From: Pseudomonas morbosilactucae
GTDB lineage: Bacteria > Pseudomonadota > Gammaproteobacteria > Pseudomonadales > Pseudomonadaceae
Length of the DNA: 64,000 nt
Assembly (NCBI RefSeq): GCF_023241715.1
Contig: NZ_JALQCW010000070.1
Location: forward strand, 1 to 64,000
Direction: 5' to 3'
Below, in pieces: positions 7,628-16,629 of this stretch. The notes under the pieces were generated by a model, which saw nothing but the letters and a program-made list of their open reading frames with translations, had not been told where the DNA came from and ran no database searches. Positions within the stretch are counted from its first letter, which is position 1. Each line of letters starts with the position of its first letter. Made by a program: the position numbers and the translations under genes.

Positions 7628-8899
7628 ATGACCCAGAACGATCCAGGCAACGACTACCCCTTGAGCGAAGTGCCCATGCACGCCCGCAAAGGCCTGGCCT
7701 CCACGGCAATGGTGCTGCTGGGCTTCACCTTTTTCACCGCCACCATGTTCGCCGGCGGCAAGCTGGGGGTGGCCTTCAGCTTCGGGGAAATGCTCGGGGT
7801 GATTGTCCTCGGCAACCTGCTGCTGGGGCTGTACGCCGCCGGCCTGGGCTACATCGCCTTCAAGAGCGGGCTGAACTCAGTATTGATGGGGCGTTTCTGT
7901 TTCGGTGAAGTGGGCAGCAAGCTCAGCGACCTGATCCTCGGCTTCACCCAGATCGGCTGGTACGCCTGGGGCACCGCCACCGCCGCGGTGGTGCTGGGCA
8001 AATACTTCGAACTGAGCCAAGGCACGGTGCTGGGGTTGATGGTGCTGTTCGGCATGGTGTTCTGCGCCACCGCCTACATCGGCTATCGCGGCCTGGAAAT
8101 CCTCTCCTACATCGCGGTGCCAGCCATGGCCTTGTTGCTGTTGCTGTCGATGTGGGTGGCCACGGTCAAGGTCGGCGGCCTCGACGGCCTGATGGCCGTG
8201 GTGCCCAGCGGCAGCCTGGACCTGTCCACCGCCATCACCCTGGTGTTCGGGACCTTTGTCAGCGGCGCCACCCAGGCCACCAACTGGACCCGTTTCTCAC
8301 GCTCGGCCAAGGTGGCCGTGCTTGCCAGCCTGATCGGCTTCTTTATCGGCAATGGCCTGATGGTGCTGATCGGGGCCTACGGCGCCATCGTCTACCAGCA
8401 ACCGGACGTGGTCGAAGTGCTGCTGTTGCAAGGTTTCGCCCTGGCGGCCATGGCCATGCTTCTGCTGAACATCTGGAGCACCCAGGACAACACCATCTAC
8501 AACTTCGCCGTGGCCGGCTGCAACCTGCTGCGCACCGGCCGCCGCAAGACCGTCACCCTGGTCGGCGCGGTGATCGGCACCCTGCTGGCCCTGCTCGGCA
8601 TGTACGACATGCTGGTGCCCTACCTGATTTTGCTGGGCACGGTGATCCCACCGATTGGCGGGGTGATCATGGCCGACTTCTTCTACCGCTATCGCGGCCA
8701 TTACCCACGCCTGGCCGACACCCGCTTGCCGGCCTTCAATTGGCCCGGCCTGAGTGCCTACGCCATCGGCACCGTGGCCGCGTTCAGCTCGCCGTGGGTC
8801 GCGCCCCTGGTGGGCATCGGCGCGGCGGCCCTGAGCTACGTGCTGATCAGCGCGGTGCTCGGCTCCCGCGCGCCCGTCGCCGTCGACGCCCGGGCATGA
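7628..8899 (+). CDS. codB: Cytosine permease (NCS1 family)
   Basis: 423 residues from the ATG at 7628 (MTQNDPGNDYPLSEVP), preceded by CGGAGC. About twelve hydrophobic segments are visible, with NCS1 features such as the N-terminal PLSEVPMHARKG, the helix-1 glycine run TMFAGGKLGVAFSF and the helix-8 motif WSTQDNTIYN. It should import cytosine by proton or sodium symport across the inner membrane. Its stop overlaps the pucR-type regulator start, and codA follows, so uptake, control and deamination form one operon. Confidence 0.92.
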   Translation: MTQNDPGNDYPLSEVPMHARKGLASTAMVLLGFTFFTATMFAGGKLGVAFSFGEMLGVIVLGNLLLGLYAAGLGYIAFKSGLNSVLMGRFCFGEVGSKLSDLILGFTQIGWYAWGTATAAVVLGKYFELSQGTVLGLMVLFGMVFCATAYIGYRGLEILSYIAVPAMALLLLLSMWVATVKVGGLDGLMAVVPSGSLDLSTAITLVFGTFVSGATQATNWTRFSRSAKVAVLASLIGFFIGNGLMVLIGAYGAIVYQQPDVVEVLLLQGFALAAMAMLLLNIWSTQDNTIYNFAVAGCNLLRTGRRKTVTLVGAVIGTLLALLGMYDMLVPYLILLGTVIPPIGGVIMADFFYRYRGHYPRLADTRLPAFNWPGLSAYAIGTVAAFSSPWVAPLVGIGAAALSYVLISAVLGSRAPVAVDARA

Positions 8900-10113
8900 G
8901 CCTGACTGTCGAAGACGTGCTGGCCCTGCCGGGGCTGGAGTCCATGCAACTGCGGGCCGGCGCGGTCGGCCTGGGCAACCCGGTGCGCTGGCCCTACGTA
9001 GCGGAAAACAGCGGCATCGCCGACTGGGTGCTGGGGGGCGAGCTGGTGTTCGTCACCGGCATCAACCACCCGCGGGACGAAACCAACCTCCTGCAATTGC
9101 TGGATGAAGCCCGCGAACGCCGGGTGGCCGGGGTGGTGATCCTCACCGGCACCGACTATATCCAGGCGATTCCACCACGGGTGCTGGCCGAGGCCGAGGC
9201 GGCCGGGCTGCCGCTGATCGAGCAGCCCTACTGGTTGAAAATGGTGCTGGTGACCCAAGCCATCGGTTCCGCACTGGTGCAGGCCGAACAACTGGGTCGT
9301 TCGCGCCACGAGGTGCTGGAGCGGCTGCTGGCCGGCGAGTACCAGTCCCTGGACCTGCTGCTGCAGCGCGCCGGGCAACTGGGCATGGCCCTCCAAGGCC
9401 AGTGGCAGGTGGCACAACTGCACCTTGAAGGCGGTGACGGCCTGTTCGTCCAGGGCCATGCCGACGCCGCCCAAGCCCAACTGGACCGCCAGCGCGATAG
9501 CATCGCCCGGCACCTGCGGCAACTGGCCCGGGAGCACTGGCCCGAATGCCCGGTGCTCGGGCGTGCCGGGCAATGGCACCTGCTGCTGCCCGCCGCCGAT
9601 GCCAGCGCCGCCCAAGCCAACCGTCAGCGCCTGGCCACCTGGCTGAAACAGCTGAATCCGCGCCTGGCACCGCTGAAACTGCTGATCGGCCTCAGCGCCG
9701 CCGGGCACCGCGCGGCGGATCTGCCCCAGGCCCAGGATCAGGCGCGTCAGGCCCTGACAGCGGCCCGGCGTTTCAGCGAACGTGCCGGCCTGTGTGTCTA
9801 CGACGAGCTGGGTGTGCTCAAATTGCTCAGCGGCGTGCACAACCGCGCCTTGCTCGACCAGTTTCTGGAGGAACGCCTCGGCCCGCTGTTGCGCCATGAC
9901 CGGCGCCACGGCCCCAGCCTGATGCCGACCCTGGAAGCCTGGTTCCATGAAAACGCCAACCTGATGGCTGCGGCCCAGCGCCTGGCGGTGCATCGCAACA
10001 CCCTGACTCACCGTGTCCAGCGCATAGAGGCCCTGACCGGCCTGGCACTGGACCATCCATACGACCGTCTGGACATCGGCGTGGCGCTGATGATCTGGCG
10101 GCTATCCGCCTGA
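8896..10113 (+). CDS. PucR-family transcriptional regulator of the cod operon
   Basis: 405 residues, starting with the ATG in the ATGA overlap with codB. Residues 1-125 form the PucR N-terminal ligand domain (MSLTVEDVLALPGLE..., VAGVVILTG). The middle is a CdaR/GGDEF-like region. The C-terminal HTH_30 domain has AQRLAVHRNTLTHRVQRIE. PucR proteins activate purine or other nitrogen-source genes. Sitting between permease and deaminase, it probably senses cytosine or a related base. Confidence 0.9.
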   Translation: MSLTVEDVLALPGLESMQLRAGAVGLGNPVRWPYVAENSGIADWVLGGELVFVTGINHPRDETNLLQLLDEARERRVAGVVILTGTDYIQAIPPRVLAEAEAAGLPLIEQPYWLKMVLVTQAIGSALVQAEQLGRSRHEVLERLLAGEYQSLDLLLQRAGQLGMALQGQWQVAQLHLEGGDGLFVQGHADAAQAQLDRQRDSIARHLRQLAREHWPECPVLGRAGQWHLLLPAADASAAQANRQRLATWLKQLNPRLAPLKLLIGLSAAGHRAADLPQAQDQARQALTAARRFSERAGLCVYDELGVLKLLSGVHNRALLDQFLEERLGPLLRHDRRHGPSLMPTLEAWFHENANLMAAAQRLAVHRNTLTHRVQRIEALTGLALDHPYDRLDIGVALMIWRLSA

Positions 10114-10136
10114 TTGCCTGAACGAGGAACTGCCCA

Positions 10137-11378
10137 ATGCTTATCACCAACGCCCGCTTGCGCCACCGTGAAGGCTTGCACCAACTGCACCTGGAAAACG
10201 GCCGCATCGCCCGCATTGCCCGGCAAACCGAAGCCCCGACCCTGGGCCCCGACGACCTCGACGCCGCCGGCAATCTTGTGGTGCCGCCCTTTGTCGAGCC
10301 GCACATTCACTTGGACGCCACCCTCACTGCCGGCGAACCGCGCTGGAACATGAGCGGCACCCTGTTCGAAGGCATCGAGTGCTGGGGCGAACGCAAGGCC
10401 ACCATCACCCAGGAAGACACCAAGACCCGGGCCAAGAAAACCATCCGCACCCTGGCCGCCCACGGCATCCAGCATGTGCGCACCCACGTCGACGTCACCG
10501 ACCCGGACCTCACCGCCCTCAAGGCCATGCTCGAAGTGCGTGAAGACAGCGCGCACCTGATCGACCTGCAGATCGTCGCCTTCCCCCAGGAGGGCATCGA
10601 GTCGTACCGCAATGGCCGGGAACTGATGGAAGAAGCCATTCGCCTGGGCGCCGACGTGGTGGGCGGCATTCCGCACTTTGAATACACCCGCGACCAGGGC
10701 GTGAGTTCGGTGAAGTTCCTCATGGACCTGGCCGAGCGCACGGGCTGCCTGGTGGACGTGCACTGCGACGAAACCGACGACCCTCACTCGCGCTTTCTCG
10801 AAGTGCTGGCCGAAGAAGCCCGCAGCCGCGACATGGGCGCCCGGGTCACCGCCAGCCACACCACCGCCATGGGCTCCTACGACAACGCCTACTGCGCCAA
10901 GCTGTTTCGCCTGCTCGGGCATTCGGGCATCAGCTTTGTTTCCTGCCCCACCGAAAGCATCCACCTGCAGGGGCGCTTCGACAGCTTCCCGAAACGCCGG
11001 GGCGTCACCCGGGTCAACGAGCTGCTGGAAGCCGGGATGAACGTGTGTTTCGGCCAGGACTCCATCGTCGACCCCTGGTACCCCCTGGGCAACGGCAACA
11101 TCCTGCGGGTCCTGGAAGCCGGGCTGCACATCTGCCACATGCTCGGTTACCGCAACCTGCAGAACGCCCTGGACCTGGTCACCGACAACAGCGCCAAGGC
11201 CCTGGCCCTCGGTGACGGCTACGGCCTGGAAGAAGGACGACCGGCCAACCTGCTGATCCTCTCGGCGGACAGCGACTACGAAGTGATCCGCAGTCAGGGC
11301 CTGCCGCTGTACTCGATCCGCCACGGCAAGGTGCTGATGCAACGGCAGATGGCGCAGTTCGAACTGCGGGAGGGTTGA
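10137..11378 (+). CDS. codA: Cytosine deaminase
   Basis: 413 residues of the amidohydrolase fold. Metal ligands are visible as H56xH58 (EPHIHLDAT), VDVHCDE, ASHTTAM and GQDSIVDPW. The enzyme deaminates cytosine to uracil plus ammonia. A GAGGAA lies upstream of the ATG. Together with codB it lets the cell use cytosine as a nitrogen or pyrimidine source. Confidence 0.95.
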   Translation: MLITNARLRHREGLHQLHLENGRIARIARQTEAPTLGPDDLDAAGNLVVPPFVEPHIHLDATLTAGEPRWNMSGTLFEGIECWGERKATITQEDTKTRAKKTIRTLAAHGIQHVRTHVDVTDPDLTALKAMLEVREDSAHLIDLQIVAFPQEGIESYRNGRELMEEAIRLGADVVGGIPHFEYTRDQGVSSVKFLMDLAERTGCLVDVHCDETDDPHSRFLEVLAEEARSRDMGARVTASHTTAMGSYDNAYCAKLFRLLGHSGISFVSCPTESIHLQGRFDSFPKRRGVTRVNELLEAGMNVCFGQDSIVDPWYPLGNGNILRVLEAGLHICHMLGYRNLQNALDLVTDNSAKALALGDGYGLEEGRPANLLILSADSDYEVIRSQGLPLYSIRHGKVLMQRQMAQFELREG

Positions 11379-11385
11379 AGGCGTG

Positions 11386-11411
11386 CGCTGGCGGCCTCGC
11401 GGTCGCCAGCG
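11386..11411. terminator. Hairpin between convergent codA and the DapF-like gene
   Basis: Eight-base perfect stem CGCTGGCG/CGCCAGCG just after the codA stop. No T-run on either side, so factor-independent termination is uncertain. Confidence 0.4.
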
Positions 11412-11435
11412 TCAAACGGCAGAGTCAGCGCGCGT

Positions 11436-12428
11436 TCAGGGAATCGAATGCGCGGTGCCGAACAAGCTCACGCGCACCAGCTCACCGTTGTGCTCGTCCA
11501 GGCGCAAAGGCGCGGTGCCACCCGGCATCACCACCTCCACCCGCCCGGCCTTGACCCAACCCACCCGCCACGCGGCACTGGCCACCGCGCTGGCGCTGGT
11601 GCCGGATGACGCGGTCGGCCCCTCGCCCCGCTCGAATACCCGGGCCACCAGGCGACCCTCGGACTCACGTGCCGCCCATTGCAGGTTGACCCCCGCCGGG
11701 CAGGGCTGGCCACTGCCCACCGGCAAGGCAAAAGCCGTCCGGGTCAGGCCCTCGGCCAAGGGCGCCTGGCCCATCTGCTGATTGCTCGGCAGCGCTGCGG
11801 CGTCACTCACCAGGGTCACGCAATGGGGGTTGCCGATGCGCACGAACTGGCTGTGCCCCCACTGTTCATGCAAGGCCTGCAACGCCGGCACCCGGCTCAG
11901 TTCGCGCCCTTCCAACTGCACCACCTGCACGCCACTGGCCGCCACTGCCTGCGGGCCAAACCCCGGTTGCCCGAGGTCCAGCCAAAACCCCGACTGCCCC
12001 TGTACCTGGGCCGGTTCGACCTGGGTCGGCACGGGCGACGGACCGCTCGCCTGATCGTGATGAACCCGCAACTCGCTGGGCCCCTGGGTCGGCAACAGCC
12101 CTTGCTCGGTCAGGGCCAGGGAGAAAATCGTCAGGCCATTGCCACTGCGCTCGGCCAGGGTGCCGTCGGTGTTGACGATCAGCAGGTCAAACGGCGGCTG
12201 CCTCTGAAACGGCCCCACCAGCAAGCCATCGCTGCGATGGGCCTTGGCCCCGGCCGGACGCTGGCCCGGCGCCCAGTCACAGAGCGCCTCGATGGCCTGC
12301 CCGGTCCACTGCGCCCGGGCCTGGGCGGCTTCGCCAGCCTGGGCCGGCAGCGCAATACCCAGCGCACGCAGGGCCTCGGGGGCCACCACACCATAGATAT
12401 TGCCCCGTGCATCGTAAAAAGCCGCCAT
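11436..12428 (-). CDS. DapF-like (diaminopimelate epimerase fold) protein, both catalytic Cys replaced by Ser
   Basis: 330 residues from the ATG at 12428, with GGAG eight bases upstream. The fold signatures of diaminopimelate epimerase are present: NTDGTLAERSGNGL, RIGNPHCVTLV and ERGEGPTASSGTSASA. In true DapF the residue before GNG and the one before GTG are the two acid/base cysteines; here both are Ser. It is therefore unlikely to be the cell's lysine-pathway epimerase. Ser-containing relatives exist, so it may be a distinct isomerase subfamily. Substrate unknown. Confidence 0.7.
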   Translation of the reverse strand: MAAFYDARGNIYGVVAPEALRALGIALPAQAGEAAQARAQWTGQAIEALCDWAPGQRPAGAKAHRSDGLLVGPFQRQPPFDLLIVNTDGTLAERSGNGLTIFSLALTEQGLLPTQGPSELRVHHDQASGPSPVPTQVEPAQVQGQSGFWLDLGQPGFGPQAVAASGVQVVQLEGRELSRVPALQALHEQWGHSQFVRIGNPHCVTLVSDAAALPSNQQMGQAPLAEGLTRTAFALPVGSGQPCPAGVNLQWAARESEGRLVARVFERGEGPTASSGTSASAVASAAWRVGWVKAGRVEVVMPGGTAPLRLDEHNGELVRVSLFGTAHSIP

Positions 12429-12807
12429 GGCCGTTTCTCCAGAAAAATCGTGGCGCAGACAGTACTGCCAATGCCCTGGCGCGGCCAAGCCCAGTTCGTG
12501 CCGTGATCAACACTCGGCGCAGCCGGTCCGGCTGTGGTCATTGATCCTGGGCTTGATTCGCCCGGGCGATCCCGCCGCGCCGACTGCAACCTTCAGCGCC
12601 CTGACCGGTCACAGCCCTGGGCGCTGGCAACCGGCCCTCGCGGCCGCCGGCCTGATGTGCAAGGATGTCGCGTTTTCTGCCGCCGCTGCACCACAGCCTC
12701 TGTACATTCCAGCACCCGCGGCATCCAGCCCAGGGCCGCTGAAACGGCACACTGGGTCAGCCAGGGTTTCCCCGCCGGGGCCTGGCCTGATCGACAAGGA
12801 CTGATCT
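12429..12807. other. Intergenic region between divergent genes
   Basis: 379 bases separating the DapF-like gene (minus) from the MFS gene (plus). Apart from the ribosome binding sites nothing was recognised; promoters for both directions presumably lie here. Confidence 0.4.
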
Positions 12808-13958
12808 ATGACCGCTATCAACTCCCATACCCAGGTCACGCCCGGGCGCCTTGAACAGATGTCCACGCGCATCGCCTTTTTCATCGCCGGCTTCGGCATC
12901 GCCGCCTGGGCGCCCCTGGTGCCCTACGCCAAGGCCCGGGCCAACCTGGACGAAGGCACCCTCGGCCTGTTGCTGCTGTGCCTGGGGGTGGGCTCGATTC
13001 TGTCGATGCCGATCGCCGCGCCCTGGCCTCGCGCTATGGCTGCCGTCGAGTGATGGCCGGTGGTTCGTTGCTCATCTGCCTGGCCTTGCCGCTGCTGGCC
13101 ACCGTCACCTCGATTCCGTTGCTGGTAGCCGGCCTGTTCCTGTTCGGCGCGGGCCTGGGCTGCGTGGATTCCACCGTCAACCTGCAGGCGGTGATCGTCG
13201 AACGGGCCAGTGGCAAGACCATGATGTCGGGCTTCCACGGGCTGTTCAGCCTGGGCGGCATCGTCGGTGCCGCCGGGGTCAGCGCTTTGCTGGGCCTGGG
13301 CCTGTCGCCCCTGGGCGCCACCCTGGTGGTGGTCGTGCTGATCCTCATCGCCCTGCTCAAGGCCGCTCCGCACATGCTGCCCTACGGCAGCCAGAGTGCC
13401 GGCCCGGCCTTCGCCGTGCCCCATGGCGTGGTGCTGTTTATCGGTTGCCTGTGCTTTATCGTGTTTCTCGCCGAGGGCGCGGTGCTGGACTGGAGCGCCG
13501 TGTTCCTCACCGCCGAACGCAACCTGGACGCGGCCTACGCCGGCCTCGGCTACGCCGCCTTCGCCCTGACCATGACCGCCGGACGCCTGACCGGGGACGC
13601 CATCGTCCACCGCCTGGGGGCCCGCCGGGTGATCTTCATCGGCGGCGCCACGGCGGCCAGCGGCCTGCTGCTGGCCACCCTGGCACCGGCCTGGGAAGCC
13701 GCGCTGGTGGGCTACGCCCTGGTCGGCGCGGGCTGTTCCAACATCGTGCCGGTGCTGTACACCGCTGTGGGCAAACAGACCGTCATGCCGGAAAGCATCG
13801 CCGTACCGGCCATCACCACCCTGGGCTACGCCGGCATTCTCGCGGGCCCGGCGGTGATCGGTTTCGTCGCCCATGGCAGCAGCCTGAGCGTGGCCTTTGG
13901 CCTGATTGCCGTGCTGCTGTTGGCCGTCGCCGTCAGCGGCAAAATACTCAAGGTCTGA
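12808..13958 (+). pseudogene. MFS transporter (YbjJ-like), frameshifted
   Basis: The first 71 or so codons (FFIAGFGIAAWAPLVPYAK..., first two membrane segments) are in one frame and stop at 13053. The rest, from ALASRYGCRRVMAGG to GKILKV with about ten membrane segments, continues in another frame to 13958. Adding one base near 13018 rejoins both parts into a 383-residue protein of normal MFS length, with SMPIAGALASRYGCRR at the join. AAGGA precedes the ATG at 12808. Either a real single-base deletion or a sequencing error in a G/C run. Confidence 0.8.
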
Positions 13959-14071
13959 GGGCTGCCGCGCCGACGATTCGCGTTTGTGGGTCAAGGCATT
14001 ACAGAGCATTTCCCCGACGCTTTGAGTCTGGAATCATGGGCGCCTTCATCAAGACAAGGACTCGGTCTTCC

Positions 14072-14509
14072 ATGCAGCCTTTCTCTCTACGCCACACCCT
14101 CTGTGCCCTGCTGCTCACCGGCAGCAGCGCCTTCGCCGCCGACCCGCAGGAAACGCACCTCTACTACGGCATGGTTCCCGGCGAATACGCCGTGATCGGC
14201 CAGGAACCGGACGGCGGCGCGGCCTATCGAGGCCACGCCAGCATCCGCTTCGAAAACGGCGCCCTGAGCCTGGTGAAAACCGTCAACGGCATCACCACCC
14301 GGGCCATCGGCAAGGTCACCCGCACCACCATCGCCAAAGCCGACGTCCTCAGCTTCACCTGGCCCGAGCACGGCGCCACCTGTCTGGTAAGGGGCGACCT
14401 GGACAACTACAGCCGCCTGACCTGCTACTGGACCCGCAACGGTGTGGACCACAAGGCCCCGGGGCTGGAAGCCTATTTCCCCACCGCCACCTGGCCACAA
14501 GCCGAATAA
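14072..14509 (+). CDS. Small exported protein of unknown function
   Basis: 145 residues. The ATG at 14072 gives a clear signal peptide (FSLRHTLCALLLTGSSAFA, cleavage before ADPQE). The mature part is a small beta-rich domain (RGHASIRFENGALSLVK, TWPEHGATCLVRGDL) with two cysteines. No family recognised. An in-frame ATG at 14036 would add 12 residues but has no better ribosome site. Confidence 0.65.
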   Translation: MQPFSLRHTLCALLLTGSSAFAADPQETHLYYGMVPGEYAVIGQEPDGGAAYRGHASIRFENGALSLVKTVNGITTRAIGKVTRTTIAKADVLSFTWPEHGATCLVRGDLDNYSRLTCYWTRNGVDHKAPGLEAYFPTATWPQAE

Positions 14510-14569
14510 GGCCCGGCGCCAAGGGCCACCCCAGCGCCTCGATCCTGCCCTCTTCATTCAGGTAATGTC

Positions 14570-15181
14570 ATGACCGCAGCAACCCCTACCGCCAACGCCG
14601 CCGAACGCACCTTCTGGGACTGGTTCACCCGCCAGGAAGCACGCCTGTTCGCCTTCGAATTTCCCGACGAGCCCCTGCTGGATGAACTGGCCAAGGCCCT
14701 GTCGCACGTTGCCCCTGAACTGACCTTCGAACTGGGCCCCATCACCGATGGCAAACGGGAGTTTGTCATCAGCGCTGGCGGCATCCTCGAAGCCTTCCCG
14801 GCCGTGGAGTCGCTGCACCGCTGCGCCCCCGACCTGCCACGCTGGCACTGGACCGCCTTCCGGCAGCGCATGCAAACCCTCTATGACCTGGGCATGGGCG
14901 AACATCGGGTGAGCGCCGACGACGTGCATTACCTGTTGGCGGCGGACGAGCCGAAAGTCGGCATCGCCTTGTTCTTCGACGACTACCACGAGGAGCGCCA
15001 CAGCGAGTTCCAGCAACTCGCCTACCTGTTCCTCGACCAGGCCCTGGGGGAATACGCGGTGGAAACCCAAGTAGGCTTTATCGAAGTCCTGCCACGCACC
15101 TCGGAGTACTTCCAGCGCGCCTACCCCCTGCGTGAACTGCCCGGGCACTTTGATCATTACTGGGGCAACACCACCACCTGA
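14570..15181 (+). CDS. Hypothetical cytoplasmic protein
   Basis: 203 residues, acidic, no signal peptide or membrane segment. FWDWFTRQEARLFAF opens the chain; the middle has HRCAPDLPRWHWTAFRQR and the end PRTSEYFQRAYPLRELPGHFD. No catalytic motif is evident. It follows the exported protein gene by 60 bases on the same strand and is convergent with the reductase gene. Confidence 0.7.
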   Translation: MTAATPTANAAERTFWDWFTRQEARLFAFEFPDEPLLDELAKALSHVAPELTFELGPITDGKREFVISAGGILEAFPAVESLHRCAPDLPRWHWTAFRQRMQTLYDLGMGEHRVSADDVHYLLAADEPKVGIALFFDDYHEERHSEFQQLAYLFLDQALGEYAVETQVGFIEVLPRTSEYFQRAYPLRELPGHFDHYWGNTTT

Positions 15182-15211
15182 ACCACCTGCACGGGCGCGC
15201 CCTTGCTCGCC

Positions 15212-15820
15212 CTATCCGACATTGGCCAGCGCTGGGACAAACAGTTGCCGCCCCAACTCCAGCGCCGCCGCCTCATGGGCGGCCGGGTCCTGAGTTTCCG
15301 AGTCCAGGCACAGTTGCCAGGTGCGGACCGGGGCGCCGCAGTAATCGAAAATCCCGTGTTCGATCTGGGTGCGCATGGCGTGCTCGTAGCCGTGGCGCTC
15401 ATAGGTCGGGGCGTCGGCGCCGCCCACGGCCAACAGGTGCACCGGCAAGCGGCCGAGCTTCTTCACCAGCTTGGCCTCAGGGCTGAAATCAAAGGCCCAA
15501 CCATTGGCGAACACCCGGTCGATCCAGCCCTTGAGCAGCCCCGGCATCGACCACCAGTACACTGGGAACACCAGCACCAGAGCGTCGGCGCGGTCGAGCC
15601 GAGCCTGCTCGGCGGCCACATCCGCCGGGGGTGCGGCTTGCTGGCGATGCACGGCGTGGTCCGCCGGGCCGAAGCGCGGGTCGAACCCTTCGGCCCAGAG
15701 GTCGGCGGTTTCATGGGAATGCCCGGCCTGCGTCCGGTCGATGCCCAGGGCCACCTGGGCCGCGAGATGGTGGGTCAGGGAACGGGGATCGTGATGGGCA
15801 ACAACGATAAGCGCATGCAT
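15212..15820 (-). CDS. NAD(P)H-dependent oxidoreductase (flavodoxin-fold quinone reductase type)
   Basis: 202 residues from the ATG at 15820, which has AGGAG eight bases upstream. MHALIVVAHHDPRSLTH is the FMN-phosphate loop of the NQO1/MdaB/KefF family; LVLVFPVYWWSMPGLLKGWIDRVF is the conserved second motif. The family reduces quinones or electrophiles by two electrons. It is divergent from a TetR gene with operator-like repeats between them, the usual layout for a repressor-controlled detoxification enzyme. Confidence 0.9.
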   Translation of the reverse strand: MHALIVVAHHDPRSLTHHLAAQVALGIDRTQAGHSHETADLWAEGFDPRFGPADHAVHRQQAAPPADVAAEQARLDRADALVLVFPVYWWSMPGLLKGWIDRVFANGWAFDFSPEAKLVKKLGRLPVHLLAVGGADAPTYERHGYEHAMRTQIEHGIFDYCGAPVRTWQLCLDSETQDPAAHEAAALELGRQLFVPALANVG

Positions 15821-15875
15821 GGGCACACTCCTGGGCAATGATTGCGAGGGCAGCACGGACCTTATATGCTGCATC

Positions 15876-15900
15876 AAGTTACTTTTAGTAAGTTACTTTT
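15876..15900. promoter_or_regulatory. Candidate TetR operator between reductase and regulator
   Basis: Two direct copies of AAGTTACTTTT (15876-15886 and 15890-15900) spaced by 14 bases. They also contain the palindrome TTACT-TTT-AGTAA at 15879-15891. It lies 12 bases before the tetR start, so bound repressor would block both promoters. Confidence 0.6.
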
Positions 15901-15912
15901 GGTAGGTTATTC

Positions 15913-16527
15913 ATGTCAAGCCACCCACACGATCCTTCTGCTGCGCCCCCCAAACGCCGCCTGGCCCGGGATGAACGGCAGCGCCAACTGCTCGACGTCG
16001 CCTGGCAACTGGTCCGCGACGAAGGCAGCGACGCCCTGACCCTGGGCCGCCTGGCCGAGCTGGCTGGAGTCACCAAGCCCGTGACCTATGACCATTTCGG
16101 CACCCGGGCCGGGTTGCTGGCGGCGCTGTATCAGGATTTCGACGGCCGCCAGACCCGGCTGCTGGACACAGCCCTGGAACACAGCGACGCCACCCTGATC
16201 AGCCGGGCCCGGGTGATTGCCGGGGCCTATGTGGCCTGCGTGCTGCTGCAAGGGCGGGAAATTCCCGGGGTGATCGCGGCCCTGGCCAGCTCGCCGGAAC
16301 TGGAGCAGATCAAGGGCGAGTACGAGGCGATCTTCATGGACAAGTGCCGTGCCGCCCTCGCCCCCTTTGTCGGCACCGGCCAGATCTCCAACGCCGGCTT
16401 GCGGGCCATGCTCGGGGCGGCGGAAGCCCTGTCCCACGGCGCGGCCACCGGCGAGCTCAGCGCCGAGCAGGCCGAGGAAGAGTTGTTTGCGGTGATCGTG
16501 GCGATGGTCGAGCGCAGCCAGCGCTGA
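15913..16527 (+). CDS. TetR-family transcriptional regulator
   Basis: 204 residues. N-terminal helix-turn-helix: RQLLDVAWQLVRDEG, then LGRLAELAGVTKPVTYDHFGTRAGLLAALY. The C-terminal all-helical part would bind an inducer. Divergent from the quinone-reductase gene, which it most likely represses through the repeats at 15876-15900. Confidence 0.9.
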   Translation: MSSHPHDPSAAPPKRRLARDERQRQLLDVAWQLVRDEGSDALTLGRLAELAGVTKPVTYDHFGTRAGLLAALYQDFDGRQTRLLDTALEHSDATLISRARVIAGAYVACVLLQGREIPGVIAALASSPELEQIKGEYEAIFMDKCRAALAPFVGTGQISNAGLRAMLGAAEALSHGAATGELSAEQAEEELFAVIVAMVERSQR

Positions 16528-16571
16528 AGCGCTCGGGCCCCGATCCACTCGCCAGCAGATGGATGCCCCAG

Positions 16572-16602
16572 ACAAAAATGCCCGGGCCAAAGGCCCGGGC
16601 AT
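16572..16602 (-). terminator. Intrinsic terminator of the GabP-type permease gene
   Basis: Eleven-base perfect stem ATGCCCGGGCC/GGCCCGGGCAT with a three-base loop, followed on the minus strand by TTTTTG. It also lies 50 bases after the convergent tetR. Confidence 0.88.
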
Positions 16603-16629
16603 TGCCGTCACGCGTTGGGTCGGCGCCGA

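Noticed and set aside
12851..14036. Long frame over the MFS gene on the plus strand
   Set aside because: It runs in the wrong frame of the transporter with an Arg/Pro/Gly-rich product; only its tail, from 14072, is a real gene.
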